DNA from: Tachypleus tridentatus
Lineage: Eukaryota > Arthropoda > Merostomata > Xiphosura > Limulidae
Assembly: GCF_004210375.1 (NCBI RefSeq)
Contig: NC_134830.1
Span: 44,273,094 to 44,337,093, forward strand
Reading direction: 5' to 3'
Length of the DNA: 64,000 nt
Part shown: piece after piece, positions 1 through 11,481 of the stretch
Numbering within the stretch: the stretch's first letter is position 1
How the letters are laid out: every line of letters begins with the position of its first letter
Notes under the pieces: model-generated
Databases searched by the model: none
What the model was told of the DNA's origin: nothing
Seen by the model: the letters and a program-made list of their open reading frames with translations, nothing else
Made by a program: the position numbers and the translations under genes

Positions 1-1006
1 TTCTACATCAATAATTGATTATCTCGAGCGCATTTTGTAACGCTGTATCAGCAAACCATTAATCATATCAAACAAGAGAAGATAGAATCAATAGCTGAGA
101 CGATGTATTAGCTAAAGTTGCTGACGTTGTACATAACAGTTTCTCAGTTCCGATACTTTAATCACGCTTACCGTCTTCTATCCTACCCTTTATTTGGTTA
201 CACACATACGTATATAGGGTTTCCCACGGAGGACGCTTGGGGTTACGTATCTAACATGTTCAGTTAGTTATTTCAACAAAGGACTACTTTGAACCAACCA
301 GTAATCTCTTGTCAGACACATCTGAATATAGAATTGTTCATTCGAAAACCGTACTATAAAAGCTGAGCTCAAAGAACTCTCCAACCGAAGCCTTATACAC
401 TAATATGTCTTCCAATCTGATATATTACTATAACCTGTATTCTGGTAATGAGCACATTTTTAATTGTTTCAACTAAAAGTTGATCGTTTTCGGAACATTA
501 ACATTTGATCCACACTTTTCTCGTATAAATTTATAAGCTTTTGATATTTTATCTCTTTGAACATTCTCATTTAATTAACTAGTTTTGCTCAAAATAATTA
601 CCGCACTTATTTCTTATTCAGTATTTTATTTATTCTGTTTCAGTATTGTAACTTCGGGTTGTTTTCTTCTACATAAAACGAGGGATTAAAGATATTCTAA
701 AAATGAAAGTAAACAGACATCGTTTTATGAACCAATTAAAATTACAATCTTTTCTAAGAACAAAAGTTAAGAATGGTTTTAAATAAAATAAAACTGTTAG
801 TCAACTGCTGGTCTTTCCTAAGCAGTCTTTTACTCATACTGTCCTAATAGCTGTTTGTGTTTTTTAGGATGGCTATTCAATTTTGTATAAACACATACTT
901 CAATACGTCTAGTTTCATACATGAACTTAACGAACAACATATGCGATATTTGAGACAAAAAAATAAAATGTTTGAATTATCTGTTTTTAAACCTATCTTC
1001 TGTTGT
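1..1006. other. AT-rich sequence, no gene seen
   Basis: Stops are dense in all frames. I see no repeat unit, splice-flanked open frame or SINE here. Confidence 0.6.
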
Positions 1007-1132
1007 GCCCCCTAGTGGCACAGCGGATTGTCAGCGGACATATACTGTTAAAAAGCGGGTCTTGATACCCGTGGTGAGGAGGGCACACATAGCCCTTTGG
1101 ATAAGCTATGCTTAACAACAAGCAACAAATCC
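1007..1132 (+). repeat. SINE family B, diverged full-length copy
   Basis: The copy opens with CCCCTAGTGGCACAGCGG, the tRNA-like A-box end of the family. It runs through a B-box-like segment ending GATACCCGTGG, then the module ACACATAGCCC...TAAGCTATGCTTAAC and an AAC-rich tail. Confidence 0.75.
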
Positions 1133-1624
1133 TGTTGTTTTCACTTGCAAAGATGAATACTATATTATAGTTAACTTCATACAGTTCCGTAATAAACTAA
1201 CGAACAGTGGTTCCATCAAACACCCACAAGTCAATATTTTGTCTAAACCTGTTTTGAAAGAAAATTTCTAACCCTCGTTATGAACCTATAGCTTCAGTAA
1301 AACTTCTCTATAGATTAAATAATCACAAACTACAACTTACTCGCTAAGATGTTCAGCTTCTTACATATGTCTTGGAACACACTTTCACTTAATAATTTAC
1401 ACCCACGTCATTATTTTGTGTTGAAACTAAACGTTTGATGATATATTACTTTTATATTGCTTTCACCTTTTGACACCACTTTCTTATTATATAATTTAAC
1501 AACTCTTTTTTGCTGAGTTCTCGAGTTTAAGCCTAGTTATTTATGCTTCATGTAACCAATTGTGAGCGATATTACGTTTGTTTTCAACGTTAAGTTTGTT
1601 TGTTTGTTTGTTTTTGGAATTTCA
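1133..1624. other. AT-rich spacer
   Basis: I see no open frame or repeat beyond a short GTTT run near 1594. Confidence 0.5.
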
Positions 1625-1748
1625 AGCTCAAGAGTTGGTGGTGGGTGGTGATAACTAACTGCCTTCCCTCTAGTCTTACACTGCTAAATTAGGGTCTGCT
1701 AGCGCAGATAGCCCTCTTGTAGCTTTGCGCGAAATTGAAAACAAACCA
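1625..1748 (+). repeat. SINE family A, 3' half
   Basis: This 5'-truncated copy keeps the conserved 3' half: the GGTGGGTGGTGAT segment, CTAGTCTTACACTGCTAAATTAGGG, and CTAGCGCAGATAGCCCT...TAGCTTTGCGCGAAATT. Confidence 0.85.
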
Positions 1749-1978
1749 AATGTTATTTCTATTTAATTAACGCCACTAACGTGAACAGAAATTTCTCAAT
1801 CTTTACATTTTTAAAATTTAAAAGTAAAATGTTTTTCTCAAGAAAACTGAATCGACTTGCAAATGGTTTTCTCTCCAAAAATAATATTCTCAATTTATTA
1901 TTACTTAAGAATTTTTACGAATGTGTATTTAAAATCACATATATCTGAAGTAATATGTGTCCTCAAAGCGTGCATGTA

Positions 1979-2193
1979 GGGCCGGCCTGGCCAGGTAGGT
2001 TAAGGCGTTCGACTCGTAATATGAAGGTCGCGAATCCCCGTCGAAACAAACATGCTCGCCCTTTGAGCCGTGGGGACGTTATAATGTGACGGTCAATCCC
2101 ACTATTCGTTGGTGAAAGAGTTAATGGTGGGTGATGGCTAGAGCAAATAGCCCAAGCGTAGCTTTGCGCGAAATTCAAAAAACAAACAAACAA
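1979..2193 (+). repeat. SINE family A, internally deleted copy
   Basis: The tRNA-like head (GGCCTGGCCAGGTAGGTTAAGGCG, CGACTCGTAAT) is followed by the conserved middle (ATGCTCGCCC, AATCCCACTATTCGTTGGT) and a shortened 3' module. It ends GAAATTC plus an A/AAAC tail. The 79-codon open frame on the other strand is only the reverse of this repeat. Confidence 0.9.
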
Positions 2194-3416
2194 GGTGTAC
2201 ATTTAAGTTGATTGATTGAAGATGTTTCTTATTGCGTTTTAAATTTCTGTATAATAAACAACTCCAGCGTTAGGTGTCTTTTTTAAGAGTAACCTTACCT
2301 CTTACAGTTATTGATTGTTAATGAACCGACTAGCAGTTTCCTGCAGCTTAGTAATGAATCAAACTGATTGAGCCACAGTGTTACATGTTAGGTACTGAAT
2401 ATTCAGTTGAACAGACGAATCCTGTGGTATTAGATGAGGCACATCATCTCCATCTACTGGCCCCAAAAATAAATTTTATATATGCCAGTCATGTTGCTGA
2501 TGCACTTTGAAGACAAAAAAAATCGATCACACACCAACTAAACTTTTCTTTTAATTTTGTAACCAAAAACAAAACAACGTATGATAGATACAGGATTATT
2601 TATTGGCTGACATTTTATAATGTTATACATTAACTTCTCATAAGAGATTATATCCTTGAAAGAGATCTTCGCTCTTCTGAGGACAGTAGAGGTACCAGAC
2701 TGAAGGATCGTTAACACGATTAAGCCTCACACTTGTCACTTATCTTAATTTTCTGTTCACATGAAATTACTAGCAGAAACTTAGTGTCATCTCACATTGC
2801 TGTGGAAGAGTGACATAATAGCTAGGTTTACAGGTACGTGCCGTCCTGGCCCCTTACATTCTATAGATAATAAACTTCAGAAAGTCTGGAGAAATTAATT
2901 TGATATTTCGAAATTCTCTCAGTTAAACGTAATAAACGATATTCATTTTAAATGGAACTAATCATTTCTAACTTAATCATTTACTGATTAAATTATCTTA
3001 TAGTCCTTGTACGCATCAAAAGGAACGATACGTGTCAAACATAACAATGACTTGTTCGATTAACCATTGCGTTGTACCGGTTTGTGTGTTTATAAATGAT
3101 ACTCTTACAAATTGTTTACTTCAGATTTGATGTATGCCGGTCTTCAGACGAAGTAGTTCTTTACTGTTTTCTATCATTGTTTTCTGGCTTGTATGGTATC
3201 CCATGGGATATTTTACCTTGCAAAACATTTCTCATGCACACTAATGTTTATAGTGATCGGGGTTTTTACCTTTTATTGTATCTGTGTAATACTAAACATG
3301 ATATTTAAAAGTAAAATTGAACTTTATGATTTTGTTTTATTAAGTATTTTCATTCTCGAACTTCCTACTCGAGTTCATAATTTGTCAATTCCAATATCTT
3401 ACAATTTAAATATATT
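2194..3416. other. AT-rich sequence, no supported gene
   Basis: Two overlapping open frames of 70-95 codons lie at 3096-3480 on the plus strand. They have AT-driven composition and the second runs into a transposon end, so I do not call them genes. Confidence 0.5.
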
Positions 3417-4856
3417 CACTGCTAGCCAAAATCTTAAGGTCAATAAACATAAAGAAAAAATATGCATTTTGCGTTGTTAGACTCAACAATTTATTTGAGA
3501 AGAGCTTCGAAAGATGAAAATAAGAAAAGGGAAAATAAAAAATAAAAACTTATTTAGCATTTAATAGGGAAAATGTGAACACTATGAAATTAGCCTAAAT
3601 ACTAGCTGGTCAAAAGTTTAAGACCATACCAAAAAAAAAAGTCCTAAACAGGGTAGAAAATGTCTAATAAGAGGTCTCAGTAGTGACTTGCACTGTCGTC
3701 ATTGCGAATAACTTCAAAAATTCGCTTTGGCATGGCCGATATAAGCGTTTGCAGAAGGCTGGCTGGAATGTTATTCCAAGTGGTGAAGATGGCTTCACGT
3801 AGATCATGCACCGTTTGAAATTGACGTCCATTCTATAGACTTCTCTTGTCATCCACCCACAAACATTTTCGACGGGGTTCAGTTCGAGAAAACATGCTGG
3901 ATGATCCAAAAGAATCACGTTATTCGCCATGAAAAAGTCCTTTGTCCTGCGGGCATTGTGGATTGCAGCGTTGTCCTGCTGAAAGATCCAGTCATTTCCA
4001 CACAAGCGAGGGTCTTCAGACAATAAGGATGTTCTCTCCAACATGCCAATGTAGCCAGCCGCTGGTTGACGCCCCTGTATAACCTGAAGCTCCATTGTTC
4101 CGTAGAAGAAAAAAGCACCCCCAGATCATGATGGAACATCCTTCACTGTGTCGTGTAGACAATGTCTCCGGTGTGATATCAAAGATTAACCGAACTGTTT
4201 CGTGGTGTAGAAGGAGGCGTTGTCTTTGAAGGCGTTTATGGTTTTTAAAGCCTTTCTATCGTAGATGCCTTATTGTTCTTGAGCTGAGTTTTGCGTTCGT
4301 AAGGGCCTTAATTTGGTTCGACGAACACCTGGTGTCTTGCCGGAGAACCCATCGAATCCTCCTGCAAAACGCCAGCGAAATTTTCTTGGGCCGACCATTT
4401 AAAGTTCTTGTTCCGTATCCCTTAGGGTCTTTTAAGAAATTTGCAACAGCAGTTTTACTGTGCCCAATCTCACCAGCAATGGCACGTTGAGAGAGACCTT
4501 GCTTTTGCAGCTCGACAATTCTGCCACCTTCAAAGTCAGTCAACATTTTAGCCTTTGCCATGTTTTTACCCAACGTAACACAGGAGATGTTGACCACGCT
4601 AATGCTTGAACACAAATGACTAAATTTCTTTACGTGTTTACCGATTAACGCTTAGTTTCAGTATGGTTGTAAACTTTTGTCCAGTTAGTATTTAGGCTAA
4701 TTTCTTAGTGTTCACATTTTCCATATTAAATGCAAAAAAAAAAGTGTTTTTTTTTTCATCTTTCAAAGCTCTACTCAAATAAGTGGTTGAGTTTAACAAC
4801 GCAAAATGCATATTTTTTCTTTATGTTCATTGGCCTTAAGATTTTGGCTAGCAGTG
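3417..4856 (-). mobile_element. Tc1-like transposon, copy 1 (DD34E type, long IR/DR ends)
   Basis: The element is about 1440 bp and its transposase reads on the minus strand. Its ends match over about 200 bp as inverted repeats (3417-3629 and 4661-4856). A motif of type CACTGCTAGCCAAAATCTTA at the outer tip recurs in altered form (CTGGTCAAAAGTTTAAGACC) at the inner edge of each arm, which is the IR/DR plan known from Sleeping Beauty-type elements. It is flanked by TT on the left and TA on the right; TA is the usual target. Compared with the second copy at 14550, an internal piece before position 4190 is missing, including the segment with the first catalytic Asp. Confidence 0.93.
3664..4615 (-). 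pseudogene. Tc1-like transposase, broken
   Basis: The N-terminal part (4256-4615) has an ATG at 4561 region, MAKAKMLTDFEGGRIVELQK, followed by a paired helix-turn-helix region (GLSQRAIAGEIGHSKTAVANFL) and a basic GRPKK linker typical of Tc1 DNA-binding domains. The C-terminal part (3664-4095) holds WIFQQDNAAIHNAR and LELNPVENV. The Asp of QQDN and the Glu of NPVEN are separated by 34 residues, so it is DD34E. Between them the frame changes and the segment with the first Asp is lost, so no active enzyme can be made. Confidence 0.9.
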
Positions 4857-4858
4857 TA

Positions 4859-5027
4859 TATTCAGATGTGCGGGTGTAATTTATTTCATTCATAAAGCAT
4901 AACGAATTAGGATCTCTTACATTACGTCTATGAATCCTCCTTTCTACTAGTTTAATTAAATATTATACATCTGTAGTACTTTGTATCCATTCCGTTCAAA
5001 CGGTAATATACACATAGTACTTTAACG
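4859..5027. repeat. 165-bp segment shared with the right flank of Tc1 copy 2
   Basis: This piece (GGGTGTAATTTATT..., GGATCTCTTACATTACGTC, CCATTCCGTTCAAACGGTAA) recurs at about 15971-16164, directly to the right of the second Tc1-like copy. The left flanks of the two elements do not match. Confidence 0.85.
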
Positions 5028-5092
5028 TCTAACAACGCAAAATGCATATTTTTTCTTTATGTTTATTGGCCTTAATATTTTGGCCAGTAGTG
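5028..5092 (+). mobile_element. Solo right end of the Tc1-like element
   Basis: About 65 bp match the outermost part of the right inverted repeat (AACAACGCAAAATGCATATT to TTGGCCAGTAGTG). No transposase follows. It lies beyond the shared 165-bp segment. Confidence 0.85.
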
Positions 5093-5122
5093 TGTCTCAC
5101 ACACATTAGGGCTATGTAAATA

Positions 5123-5145
5123 TAATATATATATATATATATATA
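5123..5145. repeat. (TA)n microsatellite
   Basis: A run of alternating T and A. Confidence 0.9.
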
Positions 5146-7168
5146 GTATTTTATTTAACTACAGTTAGATGTTTTCTCTTTTACATACACGTTCGTGTGT
5201 AACAAAATATAAATGTATCGTAAAGCGAAAATATTAAAAGCCTTTTTTTTGTTATTTTTGTCTCTATCTGTGATTTCAAAAACAGTGTCTAAATTTAATA
5301 CGGTTATAAATATATAAATATTTTGAACACCATCTAAAATTAAACGTTAAATCTCACAAACACAGTTTCAAATTATAATGTTTTCGTAATTTTCTAATAC
5401 AGATGAAGAGTGCATAGTACACATGGAAATCTTTGTAAGCGAAAATAGATAATACACGCTTATTAGAACCTCGACGTCAAAAAAACTGATGTGTTGTATT
5501 CTATGTTTTTCGAGACCAGCGGCTGAGTCGTAAGTCTCTGGGACTTATGAAGCTATAAAATCAGTTTCAATACTTGTGCTGCGCTTATTAAGTACAAAGC
5601 TGTACTTAATAACCGATCTTTGTTTAAGTAAACTCGTTTATGTTACTTAACATTTCCTAAACGTAGCTTTCAAATAAAAATTAAGGCATTTCTTTACGAA
5701 TTTTTAACAACAACGTCCTTAATGTTATTGATAATTACATTTTATTTATAAATAATAAAAACTATTTAAGCATAGCTTTTAAATCATAAAAGTATACAGA
5801 TATATATAGATTCACAAAAAAATAGAGGAAAACAAATGTCTTACTTTTTTCAGGTGTTAAGTTCAGCACGGCGTGTCTGTAAAAACGGTTAGATAAAACA
5901 AAAATATGGCAACATCACTTATTTCTACCTGGTGGCGAAACGAATTTCTATCAAGGGAAATGGTTTCTTGTACTTAAACAGATTGCTTTCACTTTACTCT
6001 CATAACTAAATTTCTCTTGAGACGCTTAGAACACAAAACTAATGTTGCAAATTCTGTCGGACTAAAGGCATTTTATCACACTTGTAGCTCGGAAAACACG
6101 ACCATTCCACTGCACGAATAATAAATTAATTTAATGCGGAAAGCAAGAAATGGCGATAACTAATTTGAAAATTTTTGTCATAAATCTCTATCTAGCGTAA
6201 GAACAGAAACACATTAAACGATTAGCAACCATTCGAAAATTACTTTATAAAAGACAAGGGTTCCCCATGTTATATGCTTTATAGAATTTCACTCTAAAGA
6301 AGAATTTTCATTAGCGTCATGTAAGTTTTATTTTAATATTAGTTTCACTGCATTATCACAAAACATTTTTTATAAATTCGATTTTTAATATGTGTAAAAT
6401 ATATTGAGAGAAGGGTTTAGTACGTTATATTAAAGCGATTCAGTTTTAAATGGCTCTGGCTTGATGCTGTCACGTCCAAAGCACATTAATGGTCTCTGTA
6501 GGCTGTCTATAGTTTATCTAGTGTATGAGGATGAAGATTTCTCATCGTCTGTTTCATAGGCGACTTTACTCGTATTTTATCTTCAAAATAGCATAAATAC
6601 TCATTTCATCTCCAGCTGATTTAGGTATGCATTGTCGAATGCGTAATCTAATTGGAAGCATTATCTTTGAGAACCTATATCATATTATACTTGTTTTCAC
6701 ACAGAGAACCTTCTTGATTGTGATACTTATTATTATCTGGTGCACGTAGTCGGTTCTTCCCATTGAATTTTGTGTTCCTATATTTTTACCTGTTATTAAG
6801 CATCACTATTTTTTACCACAACTAAGTTATGCTCTCTTGCAGTTATTTTTTTAAATAAAACTAGCGCTCCAAGTTGATCCATACTCCTTTATTTTCCAGT
6901 ATCTCTAAATACAAAGAATATCCCGTTTTCATGTTCCGAATGCGTGCGTGTTTGTATCGTATTGTGTTACATATCCTTCTCAAAAGGTGCCAATGTTTTG
7001 GGTGAAATTACACTGCTACGCAACACTAAATAGTATCAAAATTTAGTTCTCATACATGCCGTTCTCCTGCAACTTTATATCAACTTGCTGATTTGCATAA
7101 AAAATCGTTTTAATATGACTTAGAGAAACCTATAATAATATGATGAATACAAGAGAATGCATAAAAAT
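5146..7168. other. AT-rich sequence, no gene seen
   Basis: No open frame of note is present. It contains the diverged SINE B copy listed separately. A pyrimidine tract ending TTTTTTCAG (to about 5873) is followed by only 8-13 open codons, too little to call an exon. Confidence 0.5.
5516..5613 (+). repeat. SINE family B, strongly diverged
   Basis: The order matches family B: CAGCGGCTGAGTCGTAAGTC, then a GGACTTAT..GCTATAAAATCAG segment, then a B-box-like TTTCAATACTTGTG. The tail is degenerate. Confidence 0.6.
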
Positions 7169-7195
7169 ATCTATGTAATTTGTAAACACTCTCTG

Positions 7196-7467
7196 TTTGT
7201 TTGTTTTCTTGAATTTGGCGCAAAGCTACTCGATGGCTATCTTCGCTAGTCGTCCCTAATTTAGCAGTGTAAGACTATAGAGAAGGCAGCTAGTCATCAC
7301 CACCCACCGCCAACTCTTGGGCTACTCTTTTACCAACGAATAGTGGGATTAACCGCAATATTATAACACCGCCATGGCGGAAAGGGCAAGCATGTTTGGT
7401 GCGACGAGGATTCTAACCCGCGACCCTCACGAGCCGAACGCTTTAACCCACCTGTCAATGCCGGGCC
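7196..7467 (-). repeat. SINE family A, full-length with 27-bp target duplication
   Basis: Read on the minus strand, the copy runs from a GGCCCGGCATTGACAGGTGGG head with B box to a GCGCCAAATTC tail with GTTT repeats. The 27 bases before it (7169-7195) and after it (7468-7494) are the same except for one position, a clear target-site duplication. Confidence 0.95.
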
Positions 7468-7494
7468 ATCTATATAATTTGTAAACACTCTCTG

Positions 7495-8740
7495 AAAGTG
7501 AAATTAATATTTTGAATAAAGGTTCGATACTGCTTATACTGCTTAATTTATTTTTAATAGAAACACACATATACACATAAAGTGAATATATTTGCAAATA
7601 GGCAACGTTTTTCAATCGTTTATGCGAAACAAACCGAAATGAAAAAATCTAAATATGTAGGTAATAGAAAGAATTATTTTGATTTTAGCTAAACTTCATG
7701 TTCTGAATGTTATGTTTTCAATAAACGCATGATTCATTTTCCCAAGAGTTTCATCTTACAGATTTCTATTTCAGGTGTATCGATTTCAACTCTATTCTTC
7801 AGTGGTAGAAGGTACCACGTGAAAACATAAACAGAAGGATCTGAGAAGTCGTAAAACACTCAAGGAAAAAACACTAAACGACATCTGGCGTGTTGGTATG
7901 ACTTAGAAATATTTTTAAAAAATTACATATATAAGACTATATATAAAGAAAGCATTGTTTATTGTCAACTCCATTTATGAAAATCTCATTTTATTTACCG
8001 ATAGATGATGCATTCAACTTATATTATTATGCAGAGAATGTGAGAAAACTGCAAACAAACAAATGAACGTATAAGATTTTTAAACAGTCTGAAAAGATAA
8101 CAAATACTTATTAATTTCAGAATAATTTACAATGTTGTTTATATGTTTAACTCAATTCTTAAGAAGTATATTGTGTCTCGCTAAAATTGAGGAAACGACA
8201 CCCTCTGTAGTAATAACTTACGGTTTCATATTTTTGACATTTCTTAGCCCACGAGTACTGAATTATAGAATGTCTTATTTATTTTATTTTCATGAATGTT
8301 TTGTCATTAAAGAAAATTGGGAAACTTATTATCATAATTCAGTTTATTTCATTCTTCTGTTACAACAACCAACATAATCTATCAAAATATACAATATGTT
8401 CTCTATAGTTGCAGTTTGAAACGAAAGACTTTCTGATAGAACCATGAAAATACAAGCTTTCACTAGCTATTATAATTGAACCGAATGTGAAATTAAGCTT
8501 GTTCTGTGCTTTAAACTGCAAAGTTGGAGACTCACGAACGCCTACAGGACAATAAGAGCAATGTAACATTATGGTACTACATTAAAAGTATTTGTAATAT
8601 TTAACTTCAATTGCTTCAAATACAGGCTTCGAGAAACTAAGACGTTAAATATTATAATCAAACTGGTCTGATTCATTCGGATATTACAAAAATGGACTGG
8701 TCAGTAAAGGGTAAAATAAATAAGATGTAACTGTCACATG
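7495..8740. other. AT-rich sequence, no supported gene
   Basis: A pyrimidine tract and CAG at about 7760-7775 precede 14 open codons. An 81-codon open frame at 8132-8377 has no recognisable domain. I see no support for either as a gene. Confidence 0.45.
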
Positions 8741-9014
8741 TTTGCTTGTTTTGAATTTCGCGCAAAGCTACTCGAGGGCTATCTGCGCTAGCCGTTCCTA
8801 ATTTAGCAGTGTAAGACTAGAGGAAAGGGAGGTAGTCATCAGCACCCACCGCCAACTCTTGGGCTACTCTTTTACCAACGAATAGTGGGATTGACCGTAA
8901 CATTATAACGCCCCCACGGTTGAAAGGGCGAGCATTTTGGTGCGGCCGGGATTCGAACCCGCGACCCTCGGATTACGAGTCGAACGCCTTAACACGCTTG
9001 GCCATGCCGGGCCT
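8741..9014 (-). repeat. SINE family A, full-length
   Basis: All modules are present on the minus strand: head GGCCCGGCATGGCCAAGCGT, B box GGGTTCGAATCCCGGCCG, middle and 3' module. Flanking ACTGTCACATG and ACTGACACATG look like an 11-bp target duplication with one change. Confidence 0.95.
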
Positions 9015-9339
9015 ACTGACACATGAATAGTGACTGTGACGACATAAAAGTGGCGCGTTAAACATGACCAACGTGTTAATTTCACTACATGTTTTCTTTT
9101 AACAGTCGCCCTACTACCCAGTGCCCGTTATTTTAAGATAATTTCTAATTTTTATCAACTTAGCAGATTCCACATTATAGTTACATGCTTACACGGGAAA
9201 GTTTCGACTGGCAGTTCATTGATTCCCGTATGGTGTATAGAAATAGATCTTTTAAAAAAAATCAAATGTTTAAAATATTTTCTTTAAGAGCAAATTACGG
9301 ATAAAAACTAGCTTTACTTAACGTTGTTCGCCATGTAAC

Positions 9340-9373
<34 letters not shown>

Positions 9374-9504
9374 CACTACATGAAGATAACGTGCTATAAT
9401 AATATACAGACATGACTATGTACAAAACGTCTATTTCTTGTTCATCTTTCAGAAGGCACGCCATAGGCCTGTTCGTACGTGGTTGTTAATGTAGGTATTC
9501 TAAG
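9015..9504. other. AT-rich spacer with (AC)n(AT)n microsatellite
   Basis: A compound microsatellite lies at about 9342-9375. If the exon candidate at 9518-9618 is real, part of this region would be its 3' untranslated end. Confidence 0.5.
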
Positions 9505-9510
9505 GGTCAT

Positions 9511-9618
9511 TTTAATCCAAGAGCTCCTCCACTTGTAAGCAAGCTGACCTCAGCAGCGTCATTTGAACTACCCCCATTTTCACTGACTCGGACACTTCTA
9601 CTTCACAAATCTCAGGCT
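9511..9618 (-). CDS. Candidate 3'-terminal coding exon, gene unknown
   Basis: On the minus strand a pyrimidine-rich tract ending TTTTCTTTCAG is followed at once by 34 open codons starting PEICEVEVSESVKMGVV and ending LQVEELLD, then TAA. The segment is clearly richer in G+C than its surroundings and its residue mix looks coding. I do not recognise the protein. No matching upstream exon was found within the window, and introns in such genomes are often longer than the spacing here. It could still be a chance open stretch. Confidence 0.4.
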
Positions 9619-9795
9619 GAAAGAAAATTTGATAAAATAAATTTAAGAAAGCGTAAAAGTAGAAAATATTTTACTAGTGTTTCCATAGAAACACTTCAAG
9701 GCATTTTCTCCTAAATCATACATTTAGATATCAAATAACTGATACTATGCATCATAATGTGGAGTCAGTCTTATATGAAGTAACCTTGACATAGG

Positions 9796-9935
9796 ATATG
9801 GTTGTTTATGTTTGTTTGTAAGTTAAGCACAAAGCAACACAATGGGGATTGTCGTCTGCCCACTACGGGTATCAAAACCCGGTTTATAGCGGTGGAAGCC
9901 TGCAGACATACCGCTATGCCATTGGGGGGCCCAGT
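9796..9935 (-). repeat. SINE family B, full-length
   Basis: On the minus strand it reads CCCCCCAATGGCATAGCGGT, then a B-box segment GGGTTTTGATACCCGTAGTG, then the GCAGACGACAATCCCC module and a GTGCTTAAC-type tail with AAAC repeats. Confidence 0.9.
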
Positions 9936-10386
9936 ATAGTTGTATAACTCAAACCGACGATGCAGAAAGCAAGAAAAATTAAATAACTGTAATATACACT
10001 GTACGTTATTGTAACATTTAAAATAATATAATAATTAATATGACACAGTAACTATTCTACTACAAAGTTTTTGAAGAATGAAAAGTATTTAAAAACTTGA
10101 TTCCAAATAAACAGGAGATAAATATTTTATTTTTGCTGTAAAAATGTAAAACATTAAGCTCTTAATGACCAAACAAATGTGTTACATTAATAATGAATTC
10201 CCTAATAATATTTTACATTAAAAATTAATTCTAACAAAAAATGCTACTTTTCTTTAATGTTTTCGAGTTTTGCTTCAGCAAACAAGATATAAATTGTTAT
10301 ATCTCATTTCATAATAAACACTATACTTTACAGTTCTCCGCTGGGACAGCAATAAGTTAATGGTTTCACAAAGCTAAAATTATGGG
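9936..10386. other. AT-rich spacer
   Basis: Low-complexity AT-rich DNA with no feature I can support. Confidence 0.5.
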
Positions 10387-10449
10387 TTCCATTCTCCTCG
10401 GTAGACACAGCAGATAGTTCAATATGGCTTTGATATAAGAAATAAAAGG
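10387..10449 (+). repeat. SINE family C, 3' part
   Basis: Matches the family from the B box (GGTTCCATTCTCCTCGGTAG) through CAGCAGATAGTTCAATATGGC to the TTGATATAAGAAA tail. Confidence 0.7.
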
Positions 10450-10476
10450 TTGCATACGCTAGTCTTTACGACTCAC

Positions 10477-10584
10477 TCCCCCTATCGGGTATGTCTGAGG
10501 GCTGATCTGTTAAAACCGTGTTTCGATACTCTTGGTGGGAAGGAAACAGATAACCCTTTGTGTGACTTTGTGCTCAACAACTGT
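10477..10584 (+). repeat. SINE family B
   Basis: CTCCCCCTATCGGGTATGTCTG is followed by GTGTTTCGATACTCTTGGTGG, the AACAGATAACCC module and TTTGTGCTCAACAAC. Confidence 0.75.
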
Positions 10585-10689
10585 TTTACAATCTATGTGA
10601 TTGCTCAATATTACTGAGACAACCTACAAGTTTGTGAGGCGGTTTGGAAGAAAAATTATTTGTCAAAACAATCATAAGTACAGCAGAGC

Positions 10690-10815
10690 AAATTTGTTTG
10701 TGGGCTTACTGTTAAACAGAGAAATTCGTAAGGGGCTATCTTGTTTACTCACCTCGGGTATCGAAACTCGATTTTAGCATTATAAGTTATCAGGATTACT
10801 CATGAGCCAGCGGGT
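10690..10815 (-). repeat. SINE family B, diverged
   Basis: Read on the minus strand, B-box-like GAGTTTCGATACCCGAGGTG is followed by a degenerate CCCCTTACGAATTTC module and a GTTT-rich end. Confidence 0.6.
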
Positions 10816-11006
10816 GGGTATTTGGGATGTAATAGATTAATGACTTTACTTCCCTATAAAATAGTCGATTTAACATTTTCTCAAGACAAGTAAGAACTGT
10901 GATATCAAAATAGTTACCTTCAAAATATTAAGTCTCTTTTTTTCTCTCAATCAGATTAATGTTTCTTAGGAAATGTTCAAGTAAAGCGCCTTCAGAGAAA
11001 TAAGTG

Positions 11007-11278
11007 TTTGTTTGTTTTGAATTTCGCGAAAAGCTACTCGAGGGCTATCTGCGCTAGCCGTCTCTAATTTAGCACTGTAAGACTAGAGGGAAGGCAGCTA
11101 GTCATCACCACCCACCGCCAACTCTTGGGCTACTCTTTTACAAACGAATAGTGGGATTGACAGTTACATTATACCTCCCACGGCTGGGAGGGCGAGTATG
11201 TTTAGCGCGACGCGGGCGCGAACCCGCGACCCTCGGATTACGAGTCGCACGCCTTACGCGCTTGGCCATGCCAGGCCT
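11007..11278 (-). repeat. SINE family A, full-length
   Basis: All modules are present. The head reads GGCCTGGCATGGCCAAGCGCG on the minus strand, with GGGTTCGCGCCCGCGTCGCG at the B box. This is a GC-rich sub-type shared with the copies at 22001 and 41832. Confidence 0.95.
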
Positions 11279-11481
11279 AAACGGAAAGACAAGAATGAAG
11301 GTAAAGTGTTTAAAAACATTTCGTTAGAGAGTATAGTTGTTACCGCGAAACCAGATTCTTTAACTAGTAGATTCTAAAAGGAAGTCGAAATTAGGGGATA
11401 TTTTTCTACTGTTACTTTCTTAACTGTTGTTTTTTTTAAGCTTTGTACTGTTAGTTTCGGTTTGCGTTTCAGTGAAATCTT

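Noticed and set aside
3096..3480. Overlapping plus-strand frames before the first Tc1 copy
   Set aside because: The longer one ends inside the transposon's inverted repeat, so it is not an independent gene.
8846..9014. Apparent tRNA gene in the minus-strand head
   Set aside because: It has A and B boxes but is part of a repeated SINE with poor stems and no mature tRNA ends; the same holds for all other tRNA-like heads here.
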